Source: Oxyruncus cristatus
Lineage: Eukaryota; Chordata; Aves; Passeriformes; Cotingidae
Direction: 5' to 3'
DNA: 64,000 bases
Assembly (NCBI GenBank): GCA_013399855.1
Contig: VXAY01006182.1
Location: 175-64,174 of the forward strand
Numbering within the stretch: position 1 is the stretch's first letter; the number at the start of each line of letters is the position of its first letter. Positions 10,143-22,710 of the stretch are shown here, one piece after another. The position numbers and the translations under genes were made by a program. The notes beneath the pieces were generated by a model, which made no database searches, was not told the DNA's origin, and saw nothing but the letters and a program-made list of their open reading frames with translations.

Positions 10143-12875
10143 TTTCATCACAGCTGACAAAACCCCACTAGAGGAACCTGCTACCCCCCAGATTTAGCCA
10201 GACAGTTCTGGGTACTGGGTAAAACATTCCTTCTGGCTCTTCCAGCCCTGACCAACTTGTATTCGCTGCCAGGAGCACCCTGGGAGAGCTGATTGACCAC
10301 TGATCCCCCCTTATTAAATGGGAGATTCATTAACCCCCCTAAAGTGTTAGTCATTGATTTTCATGCCTCCCTGCAGTGTTATATGTGATGTTCTTTCTCA
10401 GGGAGTTAAACCCATTGCTTTTGCTTTTGTGTCAAGATTATGAGATTAAGAGAAACCACTCACTTTGCATTTACACTCTGTGTAACTCTGGATAAATAAA
10501 ACAGAATTACTCCAGCATTACAATCTCCTTAACTGAAGAGATGTCTTAAAACTCATTGGTGTCCAAGTAAATAATTAAACCCCACAATTCCTGTTTCCTA
10601 GACCTGTTCTCTGCAGTCAAACACGCACCTGCTCCCATTAATGATGAGCACCTGATGTTGGTGGTTTGCCTTTATTCAGCAGGGCAGAGCCCACAGAGCC
10701 CTCAGCATGCAAGCTGGGCTCTGTCCTCACCCAAACATGAGCAGCAGAGCCCAGTTAACCCTGTTCTGCTCCCAGAATGGCTCCTGCTGGTGCTGCTTGA
10801 GCCAGGAGAGCTCAGTTTGACTCCCCACATGGAGCTGCAGCTGGAAATTATGAAGAACCCCAACTTTCTATTTGGAAAGACTCTCAGACAGAGAAGCCAC
10901 TGAGAAACCACCACCACCATGGAGTTACTGTGGGATCACTCACCAATGAAAGCCACAAAACACTTCAGAGCAAATGTTTACACTTTGCTCCATAAAATAG
11001 AGTGGGGAAAAGAGTGGGAGGAAAATGTAGCAGGCCAAAAAAGCTGACATTTGTGTAAATACCTGCCTCCAACACCTCCATTCCTAACCTTGCAGGATTT
11101 CAAAGTCCATCACTTGTTTTAGCACACCAGCTGCTTCTCCCTCAGAGCCGGTGACAGCGGGAGAGTGAGAATGACACCACTTGGAGACAAACCAGCTTTA
11201 GTGAAAAACAACATTTATATATATATTACACACAATATTCCAATTTAAAAGAACATTACTGGAAAAGCTACGGCAAATATTCCCAAGTTAAGGAATTCCA
11301 GGATTAACTGGCCCGTGCAACCTTAATTGGAGCCTCTTGTGTGGTGCAGCATTGCTGCCACCTCCAATCACACAATCATGTACTATTTTTTCTGCAGGGC
11401 CCTTGCCCCACTCAGAGGAGAGGGTGGATGATTCTAAATTAATGAGCAGCTATTTAATATTTGTTTTCTCTTGTTCAGTGTGCAGCCCATTTCTGATGGT
11501 TACCCTCCTCGGGGGTTAGTCAGAAACAGCTGAACAACTGCCTGATTCAATGTTTAATTACAGAACAAGATGATTTTGCCTCTGCTTAGTTTAACCCACT
11601 TCACCAAAGTCAGGTTCTACTCTGAGCACGTGATTAATTTATTCCTGGCTTTTCCAAGGCTCACATTACGAATGCATTTTTGATTAACTTATTGTCTCAT
11701 TTTATTTATATATTGTTCCATTTTATCTCAACCGAGTGCTGAAAAAATCATTAGAAAGTCTCTGTGCTGTAAAATTGTTCATAAATTTGGGACATCCAAT
11801 TCAGAAAACAAGAACATGCTTTTTGTGGAGTGCTTGGTGTCATATGGGGCTTTAAATGCTGCCCACTCGGGTCCAGCTGCAGCTCCAAGAACACAGAGCA
11901 GATATTGCCTCAGATTGAGGTCCCTTTCCATTGCTGCTGAACTGTCTCTGCTTGAGTTCTGCTTCACTTCTAGTTCTTTATCCTATTTTCTTTCCCATTT
12001 TCCTCACCAGCCGCCCTTCAGTGTCCATATTCCTGTTCTAGCCTCTGCAGTCACTCCTACAAAGCTCCTGGAGCCAGCTGTTTCCCTCCTAGATCCTCCC
12101 CAACAACTTCCTAAACATTCCCTGGACACCATTCCCCCCAGGTAAAGCACATCCTTTCCCTTCTCCCCGTATGTTCCTGACTTCCCACCTTTTACAAAGT
12201 CCTTAAGGAAAACACAGCATTCCCTCCCTTCCACTCCAAGTCTCTGCTGCTCAGCCCCAGGTTACCTGCACCTCCCCTCCCCTCCAAGGACAACTCAGCC
12301 TGCCAAATTCCCGATTTCCAATGCAAACAGACTTCTCCTGATCCAGGCACTGCACGGGCTGTGGAGATGGAATCTGCAGGTCCTCAGGTTTCAGGATACA
12401 CTGTCCAAAAGGCTGCCCCAGGAAACCTGCCTTCCCGAGCTTTCTGCTGTTGCCCAGAGGTGACATTCCCCAATCCCTACATTGGGATTCTCCTTGGAAA
12501 TGGACTCTGTCTGCCATGACTTCCAGCAGTTTATTGTCACAGGGAAACCTTCACTTTTCTGAGCAAGCCACAGAAGGTACTGCACTGATAACTTGGCCAA
12601 ACTTGGGTAAATTTTAATAAAGAAGGAAAAAACCTACTGGAGGTGACAAATTCCATCACTCTCAGCTTTTAGTTCCACATTGTAGGACTAGAAGCAGGAA
12701 AGACTAAAGACCCCAAGACATGCAGGGCTTAGAGAGTCTTACACGGCTGGCAAACTGTCCGCAAAGCAACTGCAGCTCAGAGAAGAGGACGGAATAAGGA
12801 TCCTTTGGCCTGGGATGAGAGAGCAGAGATGGATGCACAGGAAAGCAGAAAACATGGGCTTTCTGTGCAGATGAC
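10143..12875. other. no gene recognised
   Basis: Unique DNA. A short (TA)n lies at about 11,216-11,226. A minus-strand frame at 12,391-12,600 looks mildly protein-like but lacks a supportable splice donor or start, so it is not called. Confidence 0.5.
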
Positions 12876-13028
12876 ACAGAATCATAGAACCATGGAATGG
12901 GTTGGGTTGGAAAGGACCTTAAAGCCCCTCCAGTGCCACCCCCTGCCATGGGCAGGGACACCTTCCACTAGCCCAGGTTGCTCCAACCTGGCCCTGGACA
13001 CTTCCAGGGATGGGGCAGCCACAGCTCA
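12876..13028 (-). mobile_element. CR1 LINE 3' fragment
   Basis: Reverse-complement CR1 end: ACACAGAATCATAGAACCAT, GGGTTGGAAAGGACCTTAAA, CCATGGGCAGGGACACCTTC and CACTTCCAGGGATGGGGCAG. Confidence 0.93.
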
Positions 13029-16000
13029 ATCCACAACATGAGAGACTGTTGTCCTCAGGTCTGGCAGCTGCTGAACAAGGCCCTGTGCTCGTAAAGTGCT
13101 GCATTTCCATTCCCAGGTGGGAAGAAAGGACATCAGGCAGAAAACACAGCAGGGTGTGCACAGCTCCTGGAAGTGCCACCCATGAGGGCATCATCCACTC
13201 CAGGACTGCAGAGACACCACTGGTGCTTGGATTTAACCATCTCCCTATGAAAGGCAAGTGAGGGGACTAAAGAAAATCCGAGGAAAGACAAGGTTAGTGC
13301 TGGCAAGGATCTATGCTGGGATTCCTCAGGGTCATTTCAAAGAACACACCAGCTCCTTCAGCAGTCCTGACCTTTGCTGTGAAACAAGCAGTGTAAAACC
13401 AGACAAACCATCCTACCTGCATTATATTCCACATTTCCAAAACGTCCATACTTTCCTTCAAGTTTTTTTCCCAGGAGGTGCTTGATCTGGTAAAAGAAAC
13501 ACATCAGCTCTCAGGTCACTAGGACTAGAAATTTATGTAGATATGCACAGAAGGAGTTGACCTCAGGGGAAAAATCTAGATTTATGTTACTGGTGCTGAA
13601 GCAGGATTTATTCCTCACCCAGCAGACACAAAACTAGGGCTGTTTCATGGTGAGAAAAGTCACTGTACAAACACATTGTTTATGCAGCCCAGACTTCTGA
13701 CACTAGTCGGTCCCAGATGCTTTTAGAAATGCTGTTCCACTTCCAGGGAAAGACTAATACAGGAAATCTGCCCCGCAAGGGAGTTCCCTCTTTACACGTG
13801 CCGAGCGTGTGTGCCTTACACCCCCTGGCCACAATAAAAACCACTGCTGCTAACTCTGGATGCTCTTATTCCTGCATGGACACTGACACCTTCCCAGAAA
13901 TCCTCCCAGTCTTTAGGCCTTGGTGCACACCAGCACAAGTGAATTCCACAGGGGAGTTCTGTGCTCTGTTACAGAAACATTTCCTTGCATTAATATTACC
14001 AGTAATGCCTTTCTATTCCACGTAATTTTTCCTTGCTCTCAAGAACTGTCAGATTAATCAGGAATTTCTGCCTTCCTCCCTCAGTTTTATGTATTTATAT
14101 ACTCCTACCACGCCCCTCTCGCCTGCCTCCTTTCTGGAATAAAGGATTCAGCAACTGTCAGTCTTCTTCAGGAGCCATTTCAGAGATAGTGGGACAGCCT
14201 GATAATTTCAACAATGCCTCAGAAATCTCAAACCTCATTCCACATTTTATGATCAGGCTGCATGCAATTAAAATTAGAGAGACTGATAGATCAGCAGTGC
14301 TGGGCTAAGCCATTTTTACACTGTGTACTCATCCAAGAATAGGCTGGTAACTGATTTTTTTATTCAGTAAATTTTATCTCTCCCAATAAAACTGAACCTT
14401 CCGGTTAGGATGGGAGAGAAGAACAACTCCACAGAAGCCCTAAAACTTTCTGCATAATGTGATTTCATTTCGTTCTCTTTGGCTCTAAATTTTCCTCTTC
14501 CCCTGCAGTCCATATTTATAACTCTAGCAAATGAAGAGGAATTTGATGGCCTGGCTTTGATGAGAAACTTTGCTTTTAATAACTCCTTTTATTTTTACTG
14601 CATTCCTGCTGTGCTCTGGCTAGGGAAAAGCCATATTCCTTCCTTCCCACCAAGGTGGACCTTGGGACAATGGGGACCCTATTTTGATCTCCACATGAGA
14701 AGAGCACCCTGACAACAGTGCATAGAAGGGAGAGAAGGAGAAAACATCCCCTTAGGAGTGATCCCCTTGTACAACACACCGACATCACAGGGGCGCTTTG
14801 ATCTGTCACGAGCTTTAAAACAGAGAAGATTCAGGAAGTGGCAAATTCAATAGTGTGAGGAATTTGAGTGTATTAGTCACACTGGATTAAGAACAAGTAG
14901 TTGAAGAAAGGATTAAATGTAACATCAAACTATATTAGAATCTTGTCAGACATTCCTTATTGGCGTAGTTATGAGTTCAGAAGCAAAGTGTTGGGGAGAG
15001 TTAAATGCACTAAAACTGGAGGAAAAACTCCCCTTGCACCAAGGAAAACTGGTGGAAATTTGTATTCCCAGGCCTGTGCATATGTATAAGTGTGCATATA
15101 TATAAATATGCATGTATACACACACATTATATATAGCTTTTCCAGCTGACATAAGACACCAGTAAGAAGCAGTGTATAAAAATATAAAAGGAAAGTTTTA
15201 TGAAATGCAAAAGACAGAAAACTTCAGTCAGGAAGGAAAAAAGACCTTGGGGATGAAATATAAATAAGAGGTAACAAGGTCTGTAAAAGTCTTTGTTGGG
15301 GTTGCTCTTTACCTGCCATTGCTACCCAGAAATAGAGAGACATTGCCAAAAAATAAACCCAAAGGAAAGATCTGAAGTTTTACCTACAGAGGATACAAGT
15401 GCTGAAAGCCAGGCCTCTGCTCCCTTGAAATAGGAGTTACACAGCCAGCTCCATGTCCAGGTAACAAAGCCCGGCTTTTCCTCCAGACTGGCTGAGAAAT
15501 GCCCCAGGTTTGGTGTAAAGCACAGGGAAGTCCTGGCTGTGTTTCCAGTGGGCCTGGATTGTAGTAAAGATGCTAAGTGCTTTTTCTCCACCCCGTTGAT
15601 CTGCCCCATAGAAGAACCAACTGCAGTTGCAATTCCCCCCTCCAGTGTGAGGAGCTGCACTGCCCTGATTCCTTTGGGATCCTTGGGAAGCAGGAGGTGG
15701 AACAGGCACAGGTCACCCCTTTGTTGGGGAGAGGAAAGCAAGGGATGTGAAGTTATTCTCCAGGGAGCACTGCACTGCACACCAAAGGATTCAGGGATGT
15801 GTTTTCATGCACACCAACGTGAAAGTTGCTTTCCTGATGTGATATCCTGATTTACATCCTCTCTGATCCAGAGGAGCTTCATTAAGAAGTTGCCAAGGAT
15901 CAACATTTTGACTGTTTCAGCCTTTAAGTGCCAAAGCTGGTTCATTTTCTGCAAGCTGAAGGAAGGAGAGTCACTCTGTAGGCAGCTGCTACTTGTTCCA

Positions 16001-17085
16001 TGACTGTTTGAGTCATGTCTGGGTGTGCAGTGACACACTCCCCTGTACTTTCACACTAAATGGACACATCAGGTCTCTTGGCTTCCTTGTGGTGATCCCT
16101 CTGCTTCCCAAATCCCTTCCATCTTCAGGATGGAGCTTCCTTTGGGCCGGATGGTTCTGTAAGCAAAGGAATGAGGTAGCCTACTTTACAAAGCTAATTT
16201 CTTTCTCCGAGTGTGGATATGAGGAAGGTGGCAGAGGGTGGGATGTGTCTTCAAAGCAGATGGAAATGCAGAAGAACAGTTGCTTAGCACCTATAAAAGT
16301 CAGGCCCACTTCTTCACAAGAGATGTGTGTATTTAGGGATCTGTATTTAGGAATCTGCATTTGAATTTCGGCCTCTGAATAACCTAAACCCATCACAGCT
16401 CTTTTGAATGTGCAGATGATTAAATAAACAATGAGATTAAAAGTCACAGGGATCCTGCTGTGGTCCTGGCACCAACCAGCTCCTTGGCACTCAGGGACAA
16501 TTTTGTATTGCCTTGGGAGCTTTGCCATCTATTAATGAATGACAGGAAACACAAAAAGGTGCTGTAGAAACTAAATTCCACAATGATTCCACAGCCAGTG
16601 GAACAACAGGGATCAGCCAGCAGCCTTTGTCTGAGCAGAAGATGCAAATTAAAGATTGGAGTCAGAGGCAATTATTCAACCTGGACTATTTCTGTGGGCA
16701 CGGGAATGCTTGGGAATGGGTCTGTAGCATCTCTTTCTCTGGGAATAAATCGATACAACACGGCAGGACAAAGATGAAGCATCTCACAAATGTCTTTTAA
16801 AAAAGGCTGTAGAACTGCTCGACAACCACGACGAATGTGCTCCGAAGCACTTAGAAGCTGAAAACATTTCCTTCACATTCTACTCCTTACTCGATTAGGA
16901 AAACTCGCCCGATAAAAGGAGCACGAAAATACCCTGTAATGACACAGATAAGGGAAGAAAACAGAAGCGTTTCATTCCCATCAGCATCTGCTGCCTTTGT
17001 CTCAGCCTGCTCTTTAAGCCCGGCTGATGCCGACACTATTACCTTGGGTGTCTGTGACCAACTCCGGTTTTTATGTTACTGACCT
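13029..17085. other. no gene recognised; TA/CA-rich microsatellite
   Basis: No exon I can support. A plus-strand stretch after the acceptor-like CCTCTTCCCCTGCAG near 14,508 stays open for a while but shows no donor. A mixed (TA)/(CA) microsatellite lies at about 15,077-15,137. Confidence 0.5.
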
Positions 17086-17089
17086 GATT

Positions 17090-17660
17090 CCGCACCGACA
17101 CGCTCCTCCCAGCTCGGTGAAGCTCCCCATGTGATCCCTTTTTCCCCCTAAATAAAGTTGACAAATCTGGCTGTGCTCAGAGTGCTGCCGAGGGGTGCGG
17201 AGCTCTTCCCCCCTCCGCAGCTGCGGCACCGCCACCGCGCCGGGGCCGCGCCGGACCGGGCTCGGGGCTCCAGCACGGCGGGGGTGGGCGCTCCCAGGCC
17301 CGCTGTCCCCTCCGGAGGAGCCCAGCGAGCCGAGCAGGATGCGGCCGGAGCAGGTGAGCGTGCGGGGATGCTGCGCTGGATCCTTTGTGCGTCTCGCTGG
17401 GAACCGGAGGAGGGAGGGGCAGCGGGGGCTAGTTTTTAATGGGCACAGCCCGAAGGGTCGTTCCCTTCCCCGTGGATGTGCCTGAGGAGCTGATTCCCAA
17501 CAAAGCCCGTTTTCCCCGGGTACGAGCAGCGCCTGCGGCCGCGGGGCCACCCGGGCCGGGCACGGGAGGAGATGGGGGGATGTTCCGCTACATCCTGCGG
17601 TGCTGCTCCGGCCCCCGCAGCCCCCCGGGCGGGCACTCGGGGGTACCCGGCACACGGCGC
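17090..17660. promoter_or_regulatory. CpG island, putative promoter
   Basis: A sharp rise in G+C and CpG density (GCCGGGGCCGCGCCGG and similar), unlike the AT-rich flanks. It contains a start codon followed directly by a canonical donor (17,339-17,359, plus strand). On the minus strand a donor-like CCCAAG|GTAATA lies at 17,037-17,043. The island could therefore drive a plus-strand gene, a divergent transcript, or both. Confidence 0.65.
17339..17353 (+). CDS. possible first coding exon (5 codons)
   Basis: Inside the CpG island, AGCAGGATG (A at -3) opens a five-codon reading M-R-P-E-Q. It ends exactly at CAG|GTGAGC, a near-consensus donor, in phase 0. A very short first coding exon of a plus-strand gene is plausible. 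Two downstream acceptors are phase-compatible: the one opening at 21,643 and the one before 25,799, which leads into a membrane-protein exon. No transcript evidence is available, and the ATG-plus-donor combination could arise by chance in GC-rich DNA. Confidence 0.3.
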
Positions 17661-17667
17661 TGGGGCT

Positions 17668-18045
17668 GGCGGGGCACGGCACGGCACGGCACGGCACCGC
17701 TCAGGGTGGCACCAGCGTGCAGGACCGGCACAGCACCGCGATACCCGTGTGCAGGGGTAGCACGGCACAGCATGGCACAGTGATAGCCCCGGACCAGGCT
17801 GGCACAGCGCGGTGCCAGTGTGCGGGCTGGCACGGCACGGCACCGGGCAGTGTGCTATCTGTGTGCGGGCTGGCACGGCGCGGCACTGCACGGAGCGGTA
17901 CCGCGCTGCAGGACTGGCACGGCACGGCACAGTCCCAGTGCACAGGACTGGCACAGCACAGCACTGAGATACCTGGTGTGCGAAGTTGGCACCGCACGGC
18001 ACGGCACAGTGTGTCACCAGTGTGCCGGACTGGCACCATCCCTGA
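17668..18045. repeat. GGCAC-rich minisatellite
   Basis: Arrays of GGCACGGCACGGCAC separated by variable spacers such as CAGTGTGCGGGCTGGCAC and CAGTGCACAGGACTGGCAC, giving a higher-order unit of roughly 55-75 bases repeated about five or six times. The overlapping open frames on both strands (up to ~270 codons) are compositional. Confidence 0.85.
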
Positions 18046-20600
18046 GCAGGTTCCAGGGCTGCCCTGCCCACCCTGCTGCCCCCCAGCCCGGCTCAGGGCC
18101 ACTCGTGGCCCCACTGCGTGTCCTGCTCTGGTCCCAGATGAGACCCCCCTGCCCTGGGTGCAGCCCCTTCCCACAGCCCCTTCCCACCGCCCCACATCAT
18201 CCTGCTCCCGGCACAAAGGTGTCCCTGGAACCACCTTCCCCTCCTCTCCTGGGATGTGCATCCTCCTCTCCATCCCCACCGGGGCTCCAGCGACTCCCCA
18301 CTCCTTCCCATCTATCCCACACCTTGTCCTGCTCCCTGTGCTTCCTGAACCCCTCACCCGCCAAGGGATGATGCCCCCATCCCACGCCCTGGGATCTCTA
18401 ATCTTTAACTGATCCCAAAGGCATTCCACTGAACTTTTCCCATTTGGAATGTGATTTGGAGCTAAAAGGAAAGTCTCTGCTGCAAGCACTGACTGCTTAG
18501 TCTTCATTCCCTTCTCCCTTAGCTATCCTTGAGCCTCGGTGCTGGGACCAGTTCCCTGCACAGCAGTTCAGCCACAGTACTGGCTTCAGCCAGGGGCAGG
18601 AGGGCAGCGAGGAGGAGGGAAGGTGCTTCCTGCTCTCCTACACCTCCCAAATCACACAGAGACTATTCCCAGATCGTGTTGTGAGAAAAGAAATGGGATT
18701 TGATTCCAGAAATGTACAGACACAAAGTAGCTGCCTCTAAACTGACATTCATCACTCCCCCTCCCAGCCCCTGCTCCCTCCCACCCTTTCACTTATTATT
18801 TTCCTTGCATAATTTGAAAGGTGAAAATCCCTGAATACTGAATAGATGGCAGTTCTAGACTGTGCCTGTTCATCAGGAACAGCCACAGTGGCTGCAAGGA
18901 GAAGAGTTTTCTTTTTAAATGATCTGGATGAAAAACTTGAATGTTCAAACAATCTTTTGTTCTTTGGCATATCAAAAAAAAAAATGTTATTCCTACAGGA
19001 ATTTCAATCTTTGCCAATTTTAGATCCAAGAGAAAGGCTGCAGAGCCTCCCATCCATAACTGCTTTCCTTGCTTTTGGTTGGGAAGGAGAAATAGGGAGA
19101 GATTAAATAGGGAGGGGGACACAAAACCAGATCTAATTTGTTCATCCCTATCACAATCAGCTCAGAATTAGAACCCTCATTCACCTGCACAGAAAATGAG
19201 ATTAAAAGGCCATTGATTGTATTTTGGGGGGGAGGAGCGGGGTGGTTAGGTTTTGCTTTTTTTCGTTTGAACCCAGCACTAAACAGCTTTCGGTTTTCAT
19301 TTACCCTCTAACTCCAGGGAACAATTAAACATCCACCTGTACCTGCACTGGTAAATCCTTGTTGTGGCTCCACAAAACTAACCAGAGCACTGGGGCAAAT
19401 TGAGCTTAAAAAGAGGCAAACGGGGGGAAATCACTGAGCAGGTTTAAGCTCAGTGTAGGCTTGGGAACTGCTCACTCCAGGGCTTGTATTTACACAGAAT
19501 AACATTTCAAACACAGACCAAGGGAAAAATTCCCAGGTTGCCTCTCTGTGATCACAAGATGCAACTGCCCCTGATTTTGGAAGGTGTATGGGAAGAACAG
19601 TATAAAAAAACCCCAATATGAACTAAATCAGAAAAAAGACCAGTTTCAAAGGGGAAAAGAATCCCCATTTCACAGGGTACATTTTTTAGCTGATGATCTA
19701 AGCCTGTTCCTCAAGCAGGAATGGCTTATCAGGAAAATCCTCCCTCCAAAAAGAGGAATGGTGGTGCTGCTTTGAGCAAAACAATCTCACCCGAGTTTTT
19801 AAAAGGCAGTGAAGCCTATTTCCAAGTGAACACCATGAAGGAACAGATCTGCTCAACTGCTTAGAGAGCAGCACTTTGATCCAGCACTGTTTTCCATGTT
19901 TCAAAGGGAAAAAAAAATACAAACCCTTTCCTAAATGTAAGCCTGTGAAAGGAACAAGCCTCCATGTCTCTTCCTCACACGTCTCTGTGCATGGCTAAGT
20001 CTCAGTCCACACACCTGTGGGGAGCACTGCAGAAAAGCTCCCCTAGAAATGCCAGCCAAGGATTTCACTGATCAGGATAAGAAACTTTCAGGATAATGTA
20101 CTTGCACTATATAGATGAGAAGGCTAAAACATGGATCACAGGCGCCCTTTAGTGACACTGGTTTAGGGCGGGAATTCATCAGGTGTTCAGTCTGATGTGC
20201 AGTTTGTTCCTGGTAAAAGGCAGCAGCAACTTCCATAAGGATTTGGGCTTTGTACAGCCCAAAGATCTGCCAAAACATGCAGTTACAGGCAGGCTGTAAT
20301 CACACCTCAAAAGCTGCTCCATTAATCAATCCCACTTACACTAAATATGATATAAATTAACATGTCATACTACCACAAGCCACCAATAAAACCAGTGGGA
20401 TGAATATCAGCTTCGGAGAGAGCCCAAATCTAAACACAGCACCGTTGCTTCAATGAATTTATGCTTCAAGGATTAATGAATTAAAATTAAAACCTTAAAA
20501 CCAGAATTAGCTCCGTGTGGGACCTCTGTAAAGTTAATGCTCAGCAAAACAGTCCCTTCTGTTTCTGGCCCACAGCCTCCCCCACAGGAGCTCTTCTGCA
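18046..20600. other. no gene recognised
   Basis: C-rich to about 18,410, then ordinary AT-rich DNA. No supportable exon. It is the region just beyond the 3' end of the minus-strand gene ending at 20,720, so part of it may be that gene's 3' UTR; I found no clear AATAAA on that strand within ~400 bases. Confidence 0.45.
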
Positions 20601-20719
20601 AGCCAAAAGCAGATTCCTGAGCAGTGGCACATCCTGAAACTTCCCCCTGAATCCTGGGAGCTGTTTTGCTCAGCATCTTTCCAGGCAGAGGGAGGATGGG
20701 ATCAGGTTCTGCTCTACAA

Positions 20720-22710
20720 TTACTTGGTTTTCTCACACACCAATAATCCCTCAAAGTTCTCCGAGCCTGGAGAAGCTTCAGGGAAAACCAGGATCCCCCC
20801 AGATATTGCTTCTGTCATAGGAACTGGACTTTCTGTTGGCTCCTGGCTCTGGCCAGTGCTGGGATGAGTTATCTCAAGTGCTTCCAAAACTTGCAGCCTT
20901 TTTCTCTTCTTGCGGAAGGCAACCTCAGGTGTAATGAAGGCAGAACAGGCTGAACAACTGCTAAGAGCAGAGTCCTCTTGTTCACCAGGATAAAACCAGT
21001 CTGAAGAGAGAGACCAGGGCTAGAACTTTGTACACTTCATTAGAAGATTAATTGACTTGCTTAAACCTTTATCTAAGCTGCCAGTTATAGCACTGGATGT
21101 AATCACGAGGGGTTATGCAATTTCCATTGCCAAGGACGACCACGTGTGAAAATCTAATACAGATAATTTCTCCCCTTTTGTTTTGGGATTAACAATAGAG
21201 AAGAAAAAGGCATAAAGAGGTTTTTTGATTTGAGGACTTTCCAGATAAATCTGTGGTGTTTAACACCCACAAACCTGGTGACACTGCAAATATCCCTGAA
21301 GTGTCTTTCTGGAACAAGACATACCCCAAAGGATATAGGTCCTACAAGGAAGGAGGAAGCCTGGCTGGAAGATTTCCACCTTAATATTTCAAAAAACACT
21401 TTAAGCGGCCAAAGATAAATATTTCTGTGTAAATAGGTACATATTTAAAACATTACTAAAGCCTTTGTTCTTACCTGGAAGTTTATAGAAGATGCAACAA
21501 GGTTAAAAATCTCATTACATGCTTTTCAAAGCCTTTTCTCCTTCTCCCATTCCTTCCTCCTCTCCTTCTCTCCTCCTTGCCCCCACTTCCATTTGTTCCC
21601 ACTCCCACTCTGCCTTTTATCTGCTGCTCCACAGCTCTGCAGGAGGAGGAAGAGCCATTCACATCCCAGGTTTCCAGCATGATGGAGACCCCTCATCCAA
21701 AGGTTTTTCACATCAAAAAGATGCAAATTCAGAGGAAGGAGCCACATTCTTCTCTAATGCAATTAAAATGGAAGAGACAATTTGAAAGGCAGCAGGCAGA
21801 TTCACAAGAAAGCCGAAGGCAAAAGGAAAGCAAGGCTGAAACTATATTAAAAAATCAATATATATTTAGGGTTATATAAATGGTAGAAGTAATTCAGCAT
21901 TGGCACAGAGAATGTGGGGATGAGAACACGAGAGAGACACACAAAGACAGAAACCAAGACTCTCCTGCTAGTGGTATCAAAGAGATTTTTTTATATTAAC
22001 TCACAAGGAGCAGGTTTATAGTTTCAGGGCAGTCACCTCTACTTTGGGAAGATGTTTCTGTGTTGCTTTGAGAGGAGTATTGTACCTTTTTCTCACTTGC
22101 TGCTGGTTTATCAACCTCTATGGTCCTTGTCAACCACCCCTAATCTCCAGCATCAGGAAGCCAAAGGAAGTCTGAGTTGCCCAAAGGTCAGGGATGAGAA
22201 ATCAGCTTCCCACTGCCAAGGAAAGTGCAGGAGCTCGTGTGATTCCTGGCCTTCATCCTCCTGATGAAGCTGAAGATTCCAGACATCACCAGACTTGCTC
22301 CTTCCTTTGAAACACAGAATGAGAAAGCAGAGCTATCCCAAAACATAAACTGCCAAACCACGTCCAATCAAAACTTCCCACGAGTCTGATCTCCCACATG
22401 TTATTTTGACTTTGGTTTTTTTAGGGATCCAATGCAAATCATCATTACTCTCTTTAATACAACACCGATAACATCATTATTACCAAGGCTCTGGCAAATA
22501 GAGGCAAGGGCTGCCCCTACGAAAAGGGAGGAATCTCAGTGAAATCAAAATGCTGTTGATGAACATTCTTATCTTTTTCAGTAATTCAGGTTTTTGACAG
22601 GTGTCAATTACCTGAATTAATCTTGAGACACTGATTTTTGTGACTGTAATTTGCTTTGTTCCTCTCACATAAATTGCATCCAACCCACTCTTACTTTCCA
22701 CCCACAAAAA
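20720..22710 (-). CDS. uncharacterised gene, last three coding exons (5' part unresolved)
   Basis: Three minus-strand exons join in frame. Exon at 22,710-22,612: acceptor TTTTTTTTGTAG, donor CAG|GTAATT, 33 codons beginning FLWVESKSG. Exon at 21,341-21,275: acceptor CTTCCTTGTAG, donor CAG|GTTTGT, 22 codons beginning DLYPLGYVLF, ending in phase 1. Terminal exon at 21,000-20,720: acceptor TCTCTCTTCAG, 2 nt completing an Asp codon, 92 codons, TAA. Together they give 148 residues with one reading through both junctions. The terminal exon has a basic KKRKR stretch (a possible nuclear localisation signal, inferred) and an acidic, Ser/Pro/Glu-rich tail ending CEKTK. I do not recognise the family. None of these exons stands out as a long ATG-initiated frame; they were found by splice signals. 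Candidate upstream exons are listed separately. Confidence 0.68.
21643..21879 (+). CDS. possible terminal exon, basic peptide
   Basis: After the acceptor-like CTCCACAGCTCTGCAG, 78 codons stay open to a TAA. The reading starts with an EEEEP acidic cluster and becomes strongly Lys/Arg/Gln-rich. Phase 0 would allow splicing from the five-codon exon at 17,339-17,353. Against it: the segment lies in the intron between two better-supported minus-strand exons, no family is recognised, and a purine-rich plus strand naturally yields Lys/Glu-rich frames. Confidence 0.22.
   Translation, partial: EEEEPFTSQVSSMMETPHPKVFHIKKMQIQRKEPHSSLMQLKWKRQFERQQADSQESRRQKESKAETILKNQYIFRVI

Noticed and set aside
17436..18507. 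Frames up to 270 codons on both strands
   Set aside because: The GGCAC minisatellite and C-rich flank produce repetitive Ala/Gly/His/Arg readings on both strands.
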